From NCBI RefSeq assembly GCF_014679505.1, contig NZ_CP061474.1:1704001-1768000 (forward strand): 64,000 nucleotides of DNA, read 5' to 3'. The notes under the pieces were generated by a model. It saw nothing but the letters and a program-made list of their open reading frames with translations. It did no database searches and was not told where the DNA came from. Below are positions 42,481-51,487 of this stretch, one piece after another. Each line of letters begins with the position of its first letter. Within the stretch, counting starts at the first letter, position 1. Both the position numbers and the translations under genes were made by a program. The DNA is from Geobacillus sp. 46C-IIa. Lineage in GTDB: Bacteria; Bacillota; Bacilli; Bacillales; Anoxybacillaceae.

Positions 42481-44200
42481 TGCTTTGTCCCTTCTTTCCT
42501 TGCTGCGTAGCGACAATCCGTCGATACAGTTCGCTTGTTTCCAGCAATTGTTTATGGGTTCCTTGGCCAATTAAGCGGCCGTCTTCCAAAAGCAAAATCG
42601 TATCAGCCGCCATCGCCGTGCTCACCTTTTGCGTCACCATCACCGTCGTGCACGCATACCGACGCAATGCATCGAGCAGCTTCGCTTCTGTCGCCGCATC
42701 GAGCGCGCTCGTGCTGTCATCCAAAAGCAAAATGTGCGGATCGCCGACCAATGCGCGGGCGATCGACAGCCGCTGCTTTTGCCCGCCTGATAAATTGACG
42801 CCTTTTTGACCTACGAGGGCGTCATACCCATCGGGAAACTTGGCGATCGTTTCGTGGATTTGTGCATCGCCCGCCGCCCGCATCATCTCTTCCGCCGTCG
42901 CCGCCGGATGGCCGAAGCGAAGGTTATCGGCGATCGTGCCGGAGAATAACAGCACTTCCTGCGGAACGAAACGGACGGCCGCCCGCAGCTGCCCTGACGA
43001 GAATGCGCGCACATCGATGCCGTCAATCAACACCCGCCCGGCGCTTGGCTCATACAAGCGGGGAATCAATTGAAGAAGCGTCGATTTCCCGGATCCGGTC
43101 GCCCCCAAAATCGCCGCCGTTTCTTGCGGACGGATGACAAATGATACGTCGGAAAGGGCGTCATGCCCGCTGTTTGGATAGCGGAACGAAACGTGCTCAA
43201 ACCGGATTTCGCCGCGCCGGACAGTCAGTCCGTTCATCCCGCCCGCTCCGTTTCGCTCTTTCGGCTCATCAAGCAGTTCGGCAAGGCGGGCAGCTGAAGC
43301 GCGCGCCCGTGACAACGCCATCGTAATGAACGTAAACATCGATAACGCCGCTGTCGCCCGCGTCGCATAGTTGACAACCGCAACGACCTGTCCGGCGCTC
43401 GCCGTCCCCGCCTCGACATCGAGGCGGCCAAAAAACAGCACCGCGACGATGGCCGCGTTCATGACAAACAATAATCCCGGCGCGATCGTCTCGACGAGAC
43501 GGAGCACGCTCATCGTCTGCCGCATCAGCGCATCGTTTGCCGCTGCAAACCGCTCTTGTTCATATTCGCCCCGCATCCATGCCTTAATGAGGCGCATGCC
43601 GGCCAAGTTTTCCCGCATCACGCTGTTGACGCGGTCTAACGCCCGCTGGACGGCGGAAAACGATGACACTGCCTTTTTCATCACCCACAATAAAAAAGCG
43701 GTCGAAAGCGGAACAGCTACTGCCAAAATAAGCGCTAAACGGGAATGAACGACAAACGCCATGCCGACGCCAAAGACGACGAGCAGCGGCGCACGCAAGG
43801 CGATGCGCAAACTCATAAACAGCATGCTTTGCACTTGTGTTACGTCGTTTGTCATCCGGGTAATGAGCGAAGCCGCCGACAGCTGTTCAATGCGCGCTAA
43901 CGAAAACGACTGAATTTTAGCAAATAGCGCCGTGCGCAGCGCAAAGCCGTATTCCTGTCCAACGTAAGCAGCGGCAAACGAATTGGCGATGCCGGCGGCA
44001 AACGCCAACAGCGAGGCGCCAAGCATGACGGCGCCCCACGTAAAAATGGCGGTAACATCCCCTTTGATCACGCCATCATCAATGATTTTTCCCATCAACA
44101 GCGGCTGCCAAAGTTCAATCGCCAGCTCTGTCAACATCAACAGCCACGCTAAGGCCATCCATTTCCGGTACGGCCGCAAATAAACAAGCACTCGCCGCAC
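42464..44200 (-). CDS. yfiB: ABC exporter half-transporter (YfiB type)
   Basis: 578-aa partner with a six-span domain and ATPase. Walker A GATGSGKST and the canonical signature LSGGQKQR are present, but Walker B reads ILLLDDSTSALD: the catalytic Glu is Asp. That residue plus the altered signature of the partner both fall in the same composite ATP site, as known for heterodimeric exporters such as TM287/288 and BmrCD. GTG start behind GGAGAGGGGGG. Substrate unknown; multidrug or lipid export is likely. Confidence 0.9.
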   Translation of the reverse strand: MRRVLVYLRPYRKWMALAWLLMLTELAIELWQPLLMGKIIDDGVIKGDVTAIFTWGAVMLGASLLAFAAGIANSFAAAYVGQEYGFALRTALFAKIQSFSLARIEQLSAASLITRMTNDVTQVQSMLFMSLRIALRAPLLVVFGVGMAFVVHSRLALILAVAVPLSTAFLLWVMKKAVSSFSAVQRALDRVNSVMRENLAGMRLIKAWMRGEYEQERFAAANDALMRQTMSVLRLVETIAPGLLFVMNAAIVAVLFFGRLDVEAGTASAGQVVAVVNYATRATAALSMFTFITMALSRARASAARLAELLDEPKERNGAGGMNGLTVRRGEIRFEHVSFRYPNSGHDALSDVSFVIRPQETAAILGATGSGKSTLLQLIPRLYEPSAGRVLIDGIDVRAFSSGQLRAAVRFVPQEVLLFSGTIADNLRFGHPAATAEEMMRAAGDAQIHETIAKFPDGYDALVGQKGVNLSGGQKQRLSIARALVGDPHILLLDDSTSALDAATEAKLLDALRRYACTTVMVTQKVSTAMAADTILLLEDGRLIGQGTHKQLLETSELYRRIVATQQGKKGQSNVTTA

Positions 44201-44330
44201 GCTGCGCCCCCCTCTCCTGTTCCGACCTTGGCGCCAGGCCGCCCGCTGCCTCTATTCCTAGTTTTATTCTAAACTCGAAACATTTTTTTGACAATGATGG
44301 CGCCTTTCCGAACCCGTTTGCCATGTGAAC

Positions 44331-44369
44331 AAAAAAACCCCGAACGGACGGTCATGGCCGCTCAGGGTC
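44331..44369 (-). terminator. Terminator of the partner-switching operon
   Basis: On the minus strand ACCCTGAGCGG and a CCG...CGGGGT arm form an imperfect stem followed by seven T's, 100 bases after the STAS gene. Confidence 0.65.
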
Positions 44370-44474
44370 TTGCAGCGCCAACATTCTCGCTGCCAGTCAA
44401 CGGTTGCCCAACGGCGGCTGCAAACCGACCGCGGGCATCTTTTTTGTCACAGCGCCGTTCCAACGAGGGTGGTT

Positions 44475-44903
44475 TTACGGCCGGCATTGCCGCCATGCCG
44501 AATAGAGCTCCTCTTGGCCGACTGAATCCGGTAAGCGCAGCGGGGGGAGCGACAGCAGCTGCTGCTCATCGGCAACGATTGGCAATAGCCGGTCAAGCTT
44601 GGCAATGAGCAAAATCTTTTCTAGCACAGCATTATCCCGGACGATTATGGCCATGGCCCGGCTAGTGCTGACCACTTGCTTGAAAAAGCGGACAAGAAGC
44701 GCCAACCCGGTGCTGTCCAAAAATTGGAGGCCGCTGACATCGATCAAAACAAGGCGGCGTTTGACGGCAACTGCCGCCATCGCCAGCTTTTGTTCCGCGG
44801 CAAGCTGTGTATCATAAGCGAGCCGCCCGGTCAGCTTAATACACTCGTATGCAGACTCCGTAACCATTTCAAGTTCAAACGACAACCGATGCTGTTTCAT
44901 CAT
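44475..44903 (-). CDS. STAS-domain anti-sigma-factor antagonist
   Basis: 142-aa protein whose middle carries the STAS signature DVSGLQFLDSTGLALLV; the Ser of DSTG is the site phosphorylated by the kinase partner in SpoIIAA/RsbV proteins. The C-terminal tail of about 25 residues is longer than in RsbV. Last gene of the phosphatase-kinase-antagonist set on the minus strand, 61 bases after the kinase gene. Confidence 0.85.
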   Translation of the reverse strand: MMKQHRLSFELEMVTESAYECIKLTGRLAYDTQLAAEQKLAMAAVAVKRRLVLIDVSGLQFLDSTGLALLVRFFKQVVSTSRAMAIIVRDNAVLEKILLIAKLDRLLPIVADEQQLLSLPPLRLPDSVGQEELYSAWRQCRP

Positions 44904-44964
44904 ATCCCCCTATCGTTGACCAGCCATGCCCCGCCCCCGCTGCCCGCGTTCACCGAGACGCCGG

Positions 44965-45399
44965 CTAAAACGGTCTATGTTGCGCCCTTTGCATTTTCAT
45001 CACCAGCACCCGCCGCCCGCCTGCCCGCTCCACTAAAGCCGTCGCGTCCATAATTTCATGAATAAGCAATAGTCCGCGCCCCGATTCAGCGAGAAGCACA
45101 TCGGCGAGCGTTTTTCCGCCGAGTTGTTCCATCGTTTCCTGTGGGATGCCGCCGCCGTCATCCTCGACCGCCACCGTCACTTCATCGTCTGTCATGGAAA
45201 AAGCCAACGAAACGACCCCCTCTTCCAATCCCGCCTGCCGGACGGCTTTGACGGCATTAACTACCGCCTCATGCACCGCCAGCACAAACAATTCGGCATC
45301 GCGGACAGCAAATAACCAGGCGGCTTGCTCTGCGATCAGATCGCAAAATGCAATCGCCTCCTCGCTCGCCTCGCAGCGCACCATCCACTCGGCTATCAA
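44965..45399 (-). CDS. Anti-sigma-factor serine kinase (RsbW/SpoIIAB-like ATPase)
   Basis: 144-aa GHKL-fold protein: N-box HEAVVNAVKA, G1 box DDGGGIP, G2 box SGRGLLLIHEIMD. It should phosphorylate the STAS partner and, when free, bind a target regulator. It sits 12 bases after the phosphatase gene. No sigma factor gene follows, unlike sigB and spoIIA operons, so its target is encoded elsewhere or is not a sigma factor. Confidence 0.85.
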   Translation of the reverse strand: MIAEWMVRCEASEEAIAFCDLIAEQAAWLFAVRDAELFVLAVHEAVVNAVKAVRQAGLEEGVVSLAFSMTDDEVTVAVEDDGGGIPQETMEQLGGKTLADVLLAESGRGLLLIHEIMDATALVERAGGRRVLVMKMQRAQHRPF

Positions 45400-45411
45400 G
45401 TTGGCTCCCGC

Positions 45412-46857
45412 CTATCCATGGACTGTAATTGACAACAAACAAATGTCATCGGACGGACGAGCGAGCGAAGGACTTTGACTGATTAACTGTTCTAGGAAAC
45501 GTTTATCCGGCAAATGGCGGTACGTTTGGGTGCATGTACGAATTTTCTCGATGCTTTGCAAAATGGATGGATCCATTTCCTCTAAAATGCCGTCTGTATA
45601 CAAAAGCAACCGGGCTCGCCGGCCGTAGTCGATCACCCCTTTTTCAAACGGCAAAGAAAACGGGCTGCCGATCGCCAGGCCGCCTTTATCGAGCTCGTGC
45701 ACGCTTCCATCGTCAAAGACGAGCAGCCCGGCCGGATGGCCGGCGTTCGTGTATTCAATTTTTCGCTCTTTCGTATCAATGACTAAGTAAATCATCGAAA
45801 ACAAATAACGGATGTCATTTGCCTCATCTGGGAATAAGCTTTGCACATGCTTCTCCAGCTCACTCGCCACGGAAACGGGGTCAATGACGCGCAAGATCAA
45901 TCCGCGCAAAAGCGAGCGGAGCAGCATGCTCACTAACGCCGAGGAAATGCCGTGGCCCATCACATCGATGACGATCACCCCATAGCGGTATAAATCGATT
46001 TGGTAACAAGCGTAAATATCGCCGGATAAATCATCGGACGGAATATAAACCGCTTCCATCGTCACCGCCTGATTTTGAATGAGCGGCGTCAACAAATTGT
46101 GCTGAATTTTTTTCGCCAGCTCGACTTGGCGCCGGCGCTCAGCCTCCTTTTGTTTCCGCTTGGTGATATCTTCCGCAAGGACAACATATCCGCTTGAGCT
46201 AGACACCGGAATGACCGTATAGGCAATATGGACCGGCGCGCCGTCTTCGCGTTGCACCATTCCTTCCCCGCATGGCCGCTTCTCGAGCGAAAACGGAATC
46301 GATGTTTGACCGCCATGGCGGAAAAGCTCCCAGATCGGGCGGCCGACCGCTTCCTCTTCTCGGCGTCCAAACAGCATTTCAGCGCTGTTGCCCCAGTCTT
46401 GCACCGTCCCATCCGCTCTCACCGGAACAACGGCAAACGGCGCAGAAGCATAAATGGCGCGCAGCACCTCCGCCGGCGTCAAAGAGGCGGCAGGCAGCGC
46501 ACAATCCCGTTCCGCAAACCGCCAAACGAGCCATTCCCCTTCGCTGCCTGGCAGGGCATAAACGTTCATCCGACTTGCGTACGTCCGCCCGCCTTTCACT
46601 ACATGGCGCGCCTCCCCTTGCCAACACCCGTCCTTTTTCACCGCTTGGGCAATATGGTCAAACAAATCGGCAGATCGTTCTGCCGGAAAAAGAGAGCTAG
46701 CCGGCCGCCCGATCAATTCCTCTTTGGCCAATCCGAGCCGCTCTGTCATTCGCTCGCTGACCGCAAGAATGAAAAAGCGGCAGTCCGTAATCATCATGCC
46801 GCTGCCCAACTGTTCCGCATCTAGCTGGTCGATCGCCTGTACATTCGCTTTCACCAT
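45412..46857 (-). CDS. PAS-containing PP2C-type phosphatase (RsbP/RsbU-like)
   Basis: 481-aa sensor phosphatase. Two PAS domains (about 10-120 and 135-245), the first with AVSERMTERLGLAKEELIGR, the second with AEMLFGRREEEAVGRP and EDITKRKQKE; then a short coiled linker and a PP2C/SpoIIE domain with SGDIYACYQID, IDVMGHGISSAL and NAGHPAG. It should dephosphorylate the STAS protein when its PAS domains sense a signal such as redox, oxygen or a ligand. ATG-GTG start, AAAGGG upstream. First gene of the three-gene module. Confidence 0.9.
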   Translation of the reverse strand: MVKANVQAIDQLDAEQLGSGMMITDCRFFILAVSERMTERLGLAKEELIGRPASSLFPAERSADLFDHIAQAVKKDGCWQGEARHVVKGGRTYASRMNVYALPGSEGEWLVWRFAERDCALPAASLTPAEVLRAIYASAPFAVVPVRADGTVQDWGNSAEMLFGRREEEAVGRPIWELFRHGGQTSIPFSLEKRPCGEGMVQREDGAPVHIAYTVIPVSSSSGYVVLAEDITKRKQKEAERRRQVELAKKIQHNLLTPLIQNQAVTMEAVYIPSDDLSGDIYACYQIDLYRYGVIVIDVMGHGISSALVSMLLRSLLRGLILRVIDPVSVASELEKHVQSLFPDEANDIRYLFSMIYLVIDTKERKIEYTNAGHPAGLLVFDDGSVHELDKGGLAIGSPFSLPFEKGVIDYGRRARLLLYTDGILEEMDPSILQSIEKIRTCTQTYRHLPDKRFLEQLISQSPSLARPSDDICLLSITVHG

Positions 46858-47085
46858 CGTTCAACCCTTTTTCTTTAATAGTTAAATCTATCGCCCTCAG
46901 CCGACACCGGCTTTCCGAAACAAACGATGCGCCTCGGCGCCGTGCTTCTTCCACCCCGCCTTCGGGCTGTATTTTAATCTCCATTTCATCTATTTGTTTC
47001 CAGAACAAACAATGCTATTGTTTCATTCGCGCTTTTTCATTCATTTTCCTTCTTTTTTGGTTAAAAACCATCTAGTCCGTTTTTC

Positions 47086-48189
47086 TTATTTTGGCAGCTG
47101 GCTGAACCGCCGACGAATCGCTGCGATGGCGAGCAGCAACACCGGAATGATGATTTGCAGCGGAACATGCAAATAAAACGTGACGATTTTCAGCCCTTCA
47201 TGAATATGTTCCGCATAGTTGCTGGCGATGGCAACCGACAAAAGCAGCACGAGCAGCCCGAGCGGATAGACGAGCCGCTGATAGCTCGAAATGCCAAACA
47301 AGTTGGCCGCCCCGACGACCCCGGCATAAAAAAAGACGGATACTTTAAAAAAGCCGCCGATGATCAACGCAATCATAAACAAGACGTCAAGCCGCTCTAA
47401 AAAATGGGCCACTTGCACGCGGCGGATCGTATCCAAAAGCGGAAACGACGAACGCGACGCCGCATCAGGACCGAGGACGGCCATATTGATCGCCATAATG
47501 ATCGCCAAATTGACTCCGCTCAGCACCATGCCAGCCACCCCGACTCTTCCTACTTTTACCGGATTGTTGATATATGGAAACAGCATCGTAAACACGATCA
47601 TCTCTCCGAACGGAACATACAGCGTTTCGGTAAACACCGTTTTCCACACCCGCCTCCAGCCTTCCTCCAACACCGGCTGCAGCTGGGTCACGTCGACCAG
47701 CCCGGAAACAAACAAAAGGATAAATCCGGCGAGCGCCAAAAAATACAACACTGTCAAAAACAGTTCGCCGGTGCGCGCAAGCACCTCAATCCCCTTATAA
47801 GCGCCATACATGACAACCAGCGCCATAATGGCGTTTAAAACAAACAGCGGCGTCTCCGGATAGGCAAATGTTAACAACAGCTCGCCAAAATCGCGCAACA
47901 CGCGGGCGGCAATGTAAAGAAAATACGTAATATAGACAACCGCTAACAGCCTGCCGAGCAGCGCCCCGACGATTTGCGGTAGATAAGCGGTCAGCGGCTG
48001 GTCGGGATAATACTCGAACAACCGGCGATAAACGAAAAACAGCAGCAGCCCGAGCACCAAGCCGAGCAAAATGGCGATCCATACATCTTGCTTGGTGCTC
48101 ACGCCGAGCGGAATGACGATGGCGCTGCCGTGTTCGAACAGCACAATTAACACAAATAGCTGGCGTGCGTTAATTTTAATGCGCTCCAA
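47086..48189 (-). CDS. gerAB: Spore germination permease-like protein GerAB
   Basis: 367-aa membrane protein with ten spans of the amino acid/polyamine transporter superfamily, B subunit of a nutrient germinant receptor in the spore inner membrane. Seen: INARQLFVLIVLFEHGSAIV, YITYFLYIAARVLRDFGELL and RRVQVAHFLERLDVLFM. Starts at a TTG (48189). It is third in the operon gerAA-gerAC-gerAB, a 64-base gap after gerAC. The germinant cannot be read from the sequence. Confidence 0.9.
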   Translation of the reverse strand: MERIKINARQLFVLIVLFEHGSAIVIPLGVSTKQDVWIAILLGLVLGLLLFFVYRRLFEYYPDQPLTAYLPQIVGALLGRLLAVVYITYFLYIAARVLRDFGELLLTFAYPETPLFVLNAIMALVVMYGAYKGIEVLARTGELFLTVLYFLALAGFILLFVSGLVDVTQLQPVLEEGWRRVWKTVFTETLYVPFGEMIVFTMLFPYINNPVKVGRVGVAGMVLSGVNLAIIMAINMAVLGPDAASRSSFPLLDTIRRVQVAHFLERLDVLFMIALIIGGFFKVSVFFYAGVVGAANLFGISSYQRLVYPLGLLVLLLSVAIASNYAEHIHEGLKIVTFYLHVPLQIIIPVLLLAIAAIRRRFSQLPK

Positions 48190-48253
48190 CTGAATCTCAC
48201 CGCCTTTGCCTAGTCAACTCCCCTCCCCCATGCCGGCTTTGGCCGGCGACCAT

Positions 48254-49462
48254 TTATTCTTCTTCTATATATGGCTTATTCCGCAGCCCGGTGCGGCGGA
48301 TGTACAGATCAGCCGTTACAGTGACGTCAAGTTCGGGAAAATAGCGGTCGTGCCACTCTTTCTCGATCTTCTTCCATAAGCGCGGGGCAGCGCGGTGAAC
48401 CGCGTCGCCAAACCCGAAAATATCCGTTTTTTCGCGCTGGGCCGTTTCAATGGCTTTTGTAACCTCCTGTTTGACGTTCCGTTCCAGTTCTTTTTCTAAA
48501 CGAAATACCACGCCGGCGTCGGCTAAGTTAATGGGGACGCGCGCCTCGCTGATGTCGCCTTCCGCCTTGATATGGACGGAGATGGACGGTCGGCCGTTTT
48601 TTACATCCGCCTCTACATTCGTTTTCGCCCGCGCCGTCCGATAGCCGATCGCTTCCTGTTTTCCTTCCCACGAAATAGTGAGATTAGTTTGGTGAATACG
48701 GTCAAGCACCCATATCATGCCGCGCGCTGTCGGCCCGTTCACCCAACGGACGAGGCGGCCGTTTTTGAACAGCGCAAGTCCGTCCAACGTGACGCGGGCG
48801 TCAGGCACGGATGACTGCACGTTTTCTTGCCGCTTCCCTTTTTTTGGGCTCCCTTCAATGGATACCCCGGTCATGACCGGGTTTCTTCCAGGCGAAGCGA
48901 TGCTGCGAATCGCCCACCAAACATCGGCATTGAGCGTTTGTCCCCATGACATCTCGGAAAACTCGAGCGTTTTAATAATTTGGTTGGCGGAAATTTTATC
49001 AACCGGTGTCAGTACCGTCAATATGTCTTTCGCCGAATGGCCGTGGGCGATGACAAGGCGCGCCGTCGTCCGGAACTGCTGATTGCGCTCCATCGCATCG
49101 AACACCCCGTTCAGCCCTTCGCGCGCCAGCTCTTCGCCGACGACGACTAAGTTCGTATGGGCGTAATACAGGAGGCGCGACACTTTTTCTGAGGCTTTCC
49201 GGCTCGCTTCGACCAAGCTGTCTCCAGTCGATGTATAAATCGACACCGGCACGCCGGCCGCCCCGCCGCCGCGCTGCGTCGCCCCGGCGACGTTGCCGGG
49301 GTTGACGACTTGAAAAGAAGCGAGATACTTGCCGTCTTCCGTTTTGTCCAATCCGACAGCAATAATAAACGCCAAATCGGTCAGTTCTTTTTTGCTCCAG
49401 CAGCCGGAAAGCAAACAGACGCAGACGGCAAACGGCAAGAACATGGCAAGCGGCCGTTTCAT
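48254..49462 (-). CDS. gerAC: Spore germination lipoprotein GerAC
   Basis: 402-aa lipoprotein C subunit of the receptor. Signal MKRPLAMFLPFAVCVCL with lipobox LSGC, then the three-domain Ger(x)C fold with FSASFQVVN-like SFQVVNPGN, AHTNLVVVGEE and the late RFGFGDAVH-type FGFGDAVHR. ATG overlaps the gerAA stop by four bases. A run of Gly/Ala (TQRGGGAAG) inserted near residue 60 is longer than usual. Confidence 0.9.
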   Translation of the reverse strand: MKRPLAMFLPFAVCVCLLSGCWSKKELTDLAFIIAVGLDKTEDGKYLASFQVVNPGNVAGATQRGGGAAGVPVSIYTSTGDSLVEASRKASEKVSRLLYYAHTNLVVVGEELAREGLNGVFDAMERNQQFRTTARLVIAHGHSAKDILTVLTPVDKISANQIIKTLEFSEMSWGQTLNADVWWAIRSIASPGRNPVMTGVSIEGSPKKGKRQENVQSSVPDARVTLDGLALFKNGRLVRWVNGPTARGMIWVLDRIHQTNLTISWEGKQEAIGYRTARAKTNVEADVKNGRPSISVHIKAEGDISEARVPINLADAGVVFRLEKELERNVKQEVTKAIETAQREKTDIFGFGDAVHRAAPRLWKKIEKEWHDRYFPELDVTVTADLYIRRTGLRNKPYIEEE

Positions 49463-51084
49463 GACTCATCCCCCTTCTCTTGGCGCGATGGCGCCGGCGG
49501 CTGCGGCTTTTGGTCGCCTGACTGGCGGACGATATTTTTTTGGCTGATCAGACGCGGCCGCTCGCGAAACATCCATGTCGGGACGCGGAACAGCGTATCG
49601 CCGATGTTCGACGGCGTAAACGGAGCGAGCGGCGACATGTACGGCACGCCGAACGAACGCAAGCTGCATAGATGAATCGTCATGACTAAAATGCCCATCA
49701 TAATACCGTAAAACCCGAACATCGCCGCCAAAAACATGAGACCAAACCGGATGAGCCGCGCCGATATGGCAATGGCAAACGACGGCGTCGCAAAGCTGGC
49801 GATGGCCGTAATCGAAACGACGATGACCATTGCCGACGATACAAAGCCTGCCTCCACCGCCGCCTGGCCGATGACGAGCGCTCCTACAATCGATACCGCT
49901 TGGCCGACGGCGCGCGGCAAGCGGACGCCGGCCTCGCGCAACACTTCAAACGTCACTTCCATCATCAGCGCTTCAATGAACGCTGGAAACGGCACCGCCT
50001 CGCGCTGAGCGGCGATGGCAATGACGAGCTGGGTCGGAATCATCTCTTGGTGAAACGTCGTCGCCGCGATGTAAATGGCCGGAGCAACAAGGGAAATAAA
50101 GAAAATGAGCACGCGCAAAAAACGAAGGGCTGTCGCGATGTCAAAACGGGCATAATAATCTTCAACCGCTTGGAAAAATTGAATGAACAATGCTGGTGCG
50201 ACAAGGGCAAAAGGTGTCCCTTCAACAAAAATGGCGACCCGCCCTTCAAGCAAATTGGCGGCGACAATATCGGGCCGTTCCGTATGGTACGTTGTCGGGA
50301 AGGTGGTAAACGTCTGATCTTCAATCAATTGTTCGATATAGCCGGACTCGAGCACGCTGTCAATGTCGATGCGGCGAAGTCGCGTCTTCACTTCCTCGAT
50401 GATTTCGTCATTGGCGATTCCTTTCACATACATGATGGCGACATCGGTTTGCGTCACTGTGCCGATTTGCATCGTCTCCAGCCAAAGGTTCGGGTTTTTA
50501 ATGCGGCGGCGGATCATCGCCGTATTCGTGCGCAATGATTCCGTAAACCCTTCGCGCGGGCCGCGAATGGCGATTTGCGTCTGCGGTTCTTCAATCGAGC
50601 GATATTGGCCGCCTTTCGTACTCGCGCTAATGGCAAACGGCACCCCGTCAATGAGCATCACCGTCGCCCCGGAAAACAGATCAAAAAACAGCTGCTTCCA
50701 TTCGGCGACATGCTTGACGCCGCCAACCGCAGCGAGTTTTTTTTCAATCCATTGAAACCGCTCTTTTTCCTCGAGCGCGAGCGGAAACGACGCCGTAAGG
50801 AGCGGCATAAGCAAAAACTCGTACACGTTTTTTTCATCGACGAGCCCGTCGACAAAGACGATGGCCGCTTTCATTTGTGTTTCCTGGCCGAGGGAAAAAC
50901 GGCGAATGACGACATCGCTGCTTTCTCCGGTCGCCTGGCGGATGATGTCGATGTTCACCGCCAGTTCAGGTGACAGCGGCTCCTGCGGGACATCCGCCGC
51001 TTCGCCGCTATGGTCGGCTCCTTCTTGCTGCACGCCGTCGTTCATCCGATCCTTTTGCCGGCGCATCCCCCACTGAAACAACAT
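49459..51084 (-). CDS. gerAA: Spore germination protein GerAA
   Basis: 541-aa A subunit: N-terminal hydrophilic domain (about 1-310) with the family motif EPQTQIAIRGPREGFTESLRTN, then five or six spans in the C-terminal part with LVAPALFIQFFQAVEDYY and VGQAVSIVGALVIGQAAV. I chose the ATG at 51084 with GGAGAGGG upstream. First gene of the operon; a CTATAAT promoter element lies about 40 bases upstream. Confidence 0.92.
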   Translation of the reverse strand: MLFQWGMRRQKDRMNDGVQQEGADHSGEAADVPQEPLSPELAVNIDIIRQATGESSDVVIRRFSLGQETQMKAAIVFVDGLVDEKNVYEFLLMPLLTASFPLALEEKERFQWIEKKLAAVGGVKHVAEWKQLFFDLFSGATVMLIDGVPFAISASTKGGQYRSIEEPQTQIAIRGPREGFTESLRTNTAMIRRRIKNPNLWLETMQIGTVTQTDVAIMYVKGIANDEIIEEVKTRLRRIDIDSVLESGYIEQLIEDQTFTTFPTTYHTERPDIVAANLLEGRVAIFVEGTPFALVAPALFIQFFQAVEDYYARFDIATALRFLRVLIFFISLVAPAIYIAATTFHQEMIPTQLVIAIAAQREAVPFPAFIEALMMEVTFEVLREAGVRLPRAVGQAVSIVGALVIGQAAVEAGFVSSAMVIVVSITAIASFATPSFAIAISARLIRFGLMFLAAMFGFYGIMMGILVMTIHLCSLRSFGVPYMSPLAPFTPSNIGDTLFRVPTWMFRERPRLISQKNIVRQSGDQKPQPPAPSRQEKGDES

Positions 51085-51122
51085 GTCCCTCTCCTCCTTG
51101 CTCCGTGTCACTTTTATCTTCC

Positions 51123-51151
51123 ATTATAGGCAATCAACCAAAAGTGTATAC
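51123..51151 (-). promoter_or_regulatory. Candidate promoter of the gerAA operon
   Basis: On the minus strand TATAAT (51123-51128) preceded after 16-17 bases by a GTATA box. The spacing and GTATA resemble sigma-G promoters, but the -10 is closer to sigma-A, so the assignment is open. Confidence 0.3.
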
Positions 51152-51213
51152 GAGGGTGCATCATTCCTCCCTAGCCGGAGAACACTAAACGAAAAAGCGG
51201 CAGGTGTCTTGCA

Positions 51214-51441
51214 TTGAAAGTCGTATTCCTCTCCCTCGCTTTTATGCTGCTGTTGGGCGGAACAGCGGTAGGGATGGACTTGTTGCTAGGATTAACGTTG
51301 CATCAATCGTTTCATAACGTGCTTAATCCGTTTCGCGTGATGGAAACGCCCGAGCTGTTTCTTTTGTTTCTTTTTATCGCCTTTTGGCTGCTTGACTTGC
51401 TCACCGTATGGCTTTGGCGGCGGAAAAAGACGGCGTCTTAA
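51214..51441 (+). CDS. Small two-span membrane protein (75 aa)
   Basis: Two clear spans (about 3-28 and 47-67) and a basic C-terminal tail (WRRKKTAS). TTG start behind AGGTG. I do not recognise the family. It lies alone, divergent from the gerAA operon, and ends at a strong shared terminator. Confidence 0.6.
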   Translation: MKVVFLSLAFMLLLGGTAVGMDLLLGLTLHQSFHNVLNPFRVMETPELFLLFLFIAFWLLDLLTVWLWRRKKTAS

Positions 51442-51442
51442 C

Positions 51443-51481
51443 CAAAACGGGCAGAGGAGCGCCCTCCTCTGCCCGTTTTGT
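51443..51481. terminator. Strong bidirectional terminator
   Basis: Perfect stem AAAACGGGCAGAGGA / TCCTCTGCCCGTTTT between the 75-aa gene and the convergent ABC permease. Confidence 0.9.
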
Positions 51482-51487
51482 CTTCAT

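Noticed and set aside
46858..47085. Sigma-B promoter before the partner-switching module
   Set aside because: No GTTT-N13-GGGWAW arrangement was found; only an imperfect TTTGTT/AACAAA repeat.
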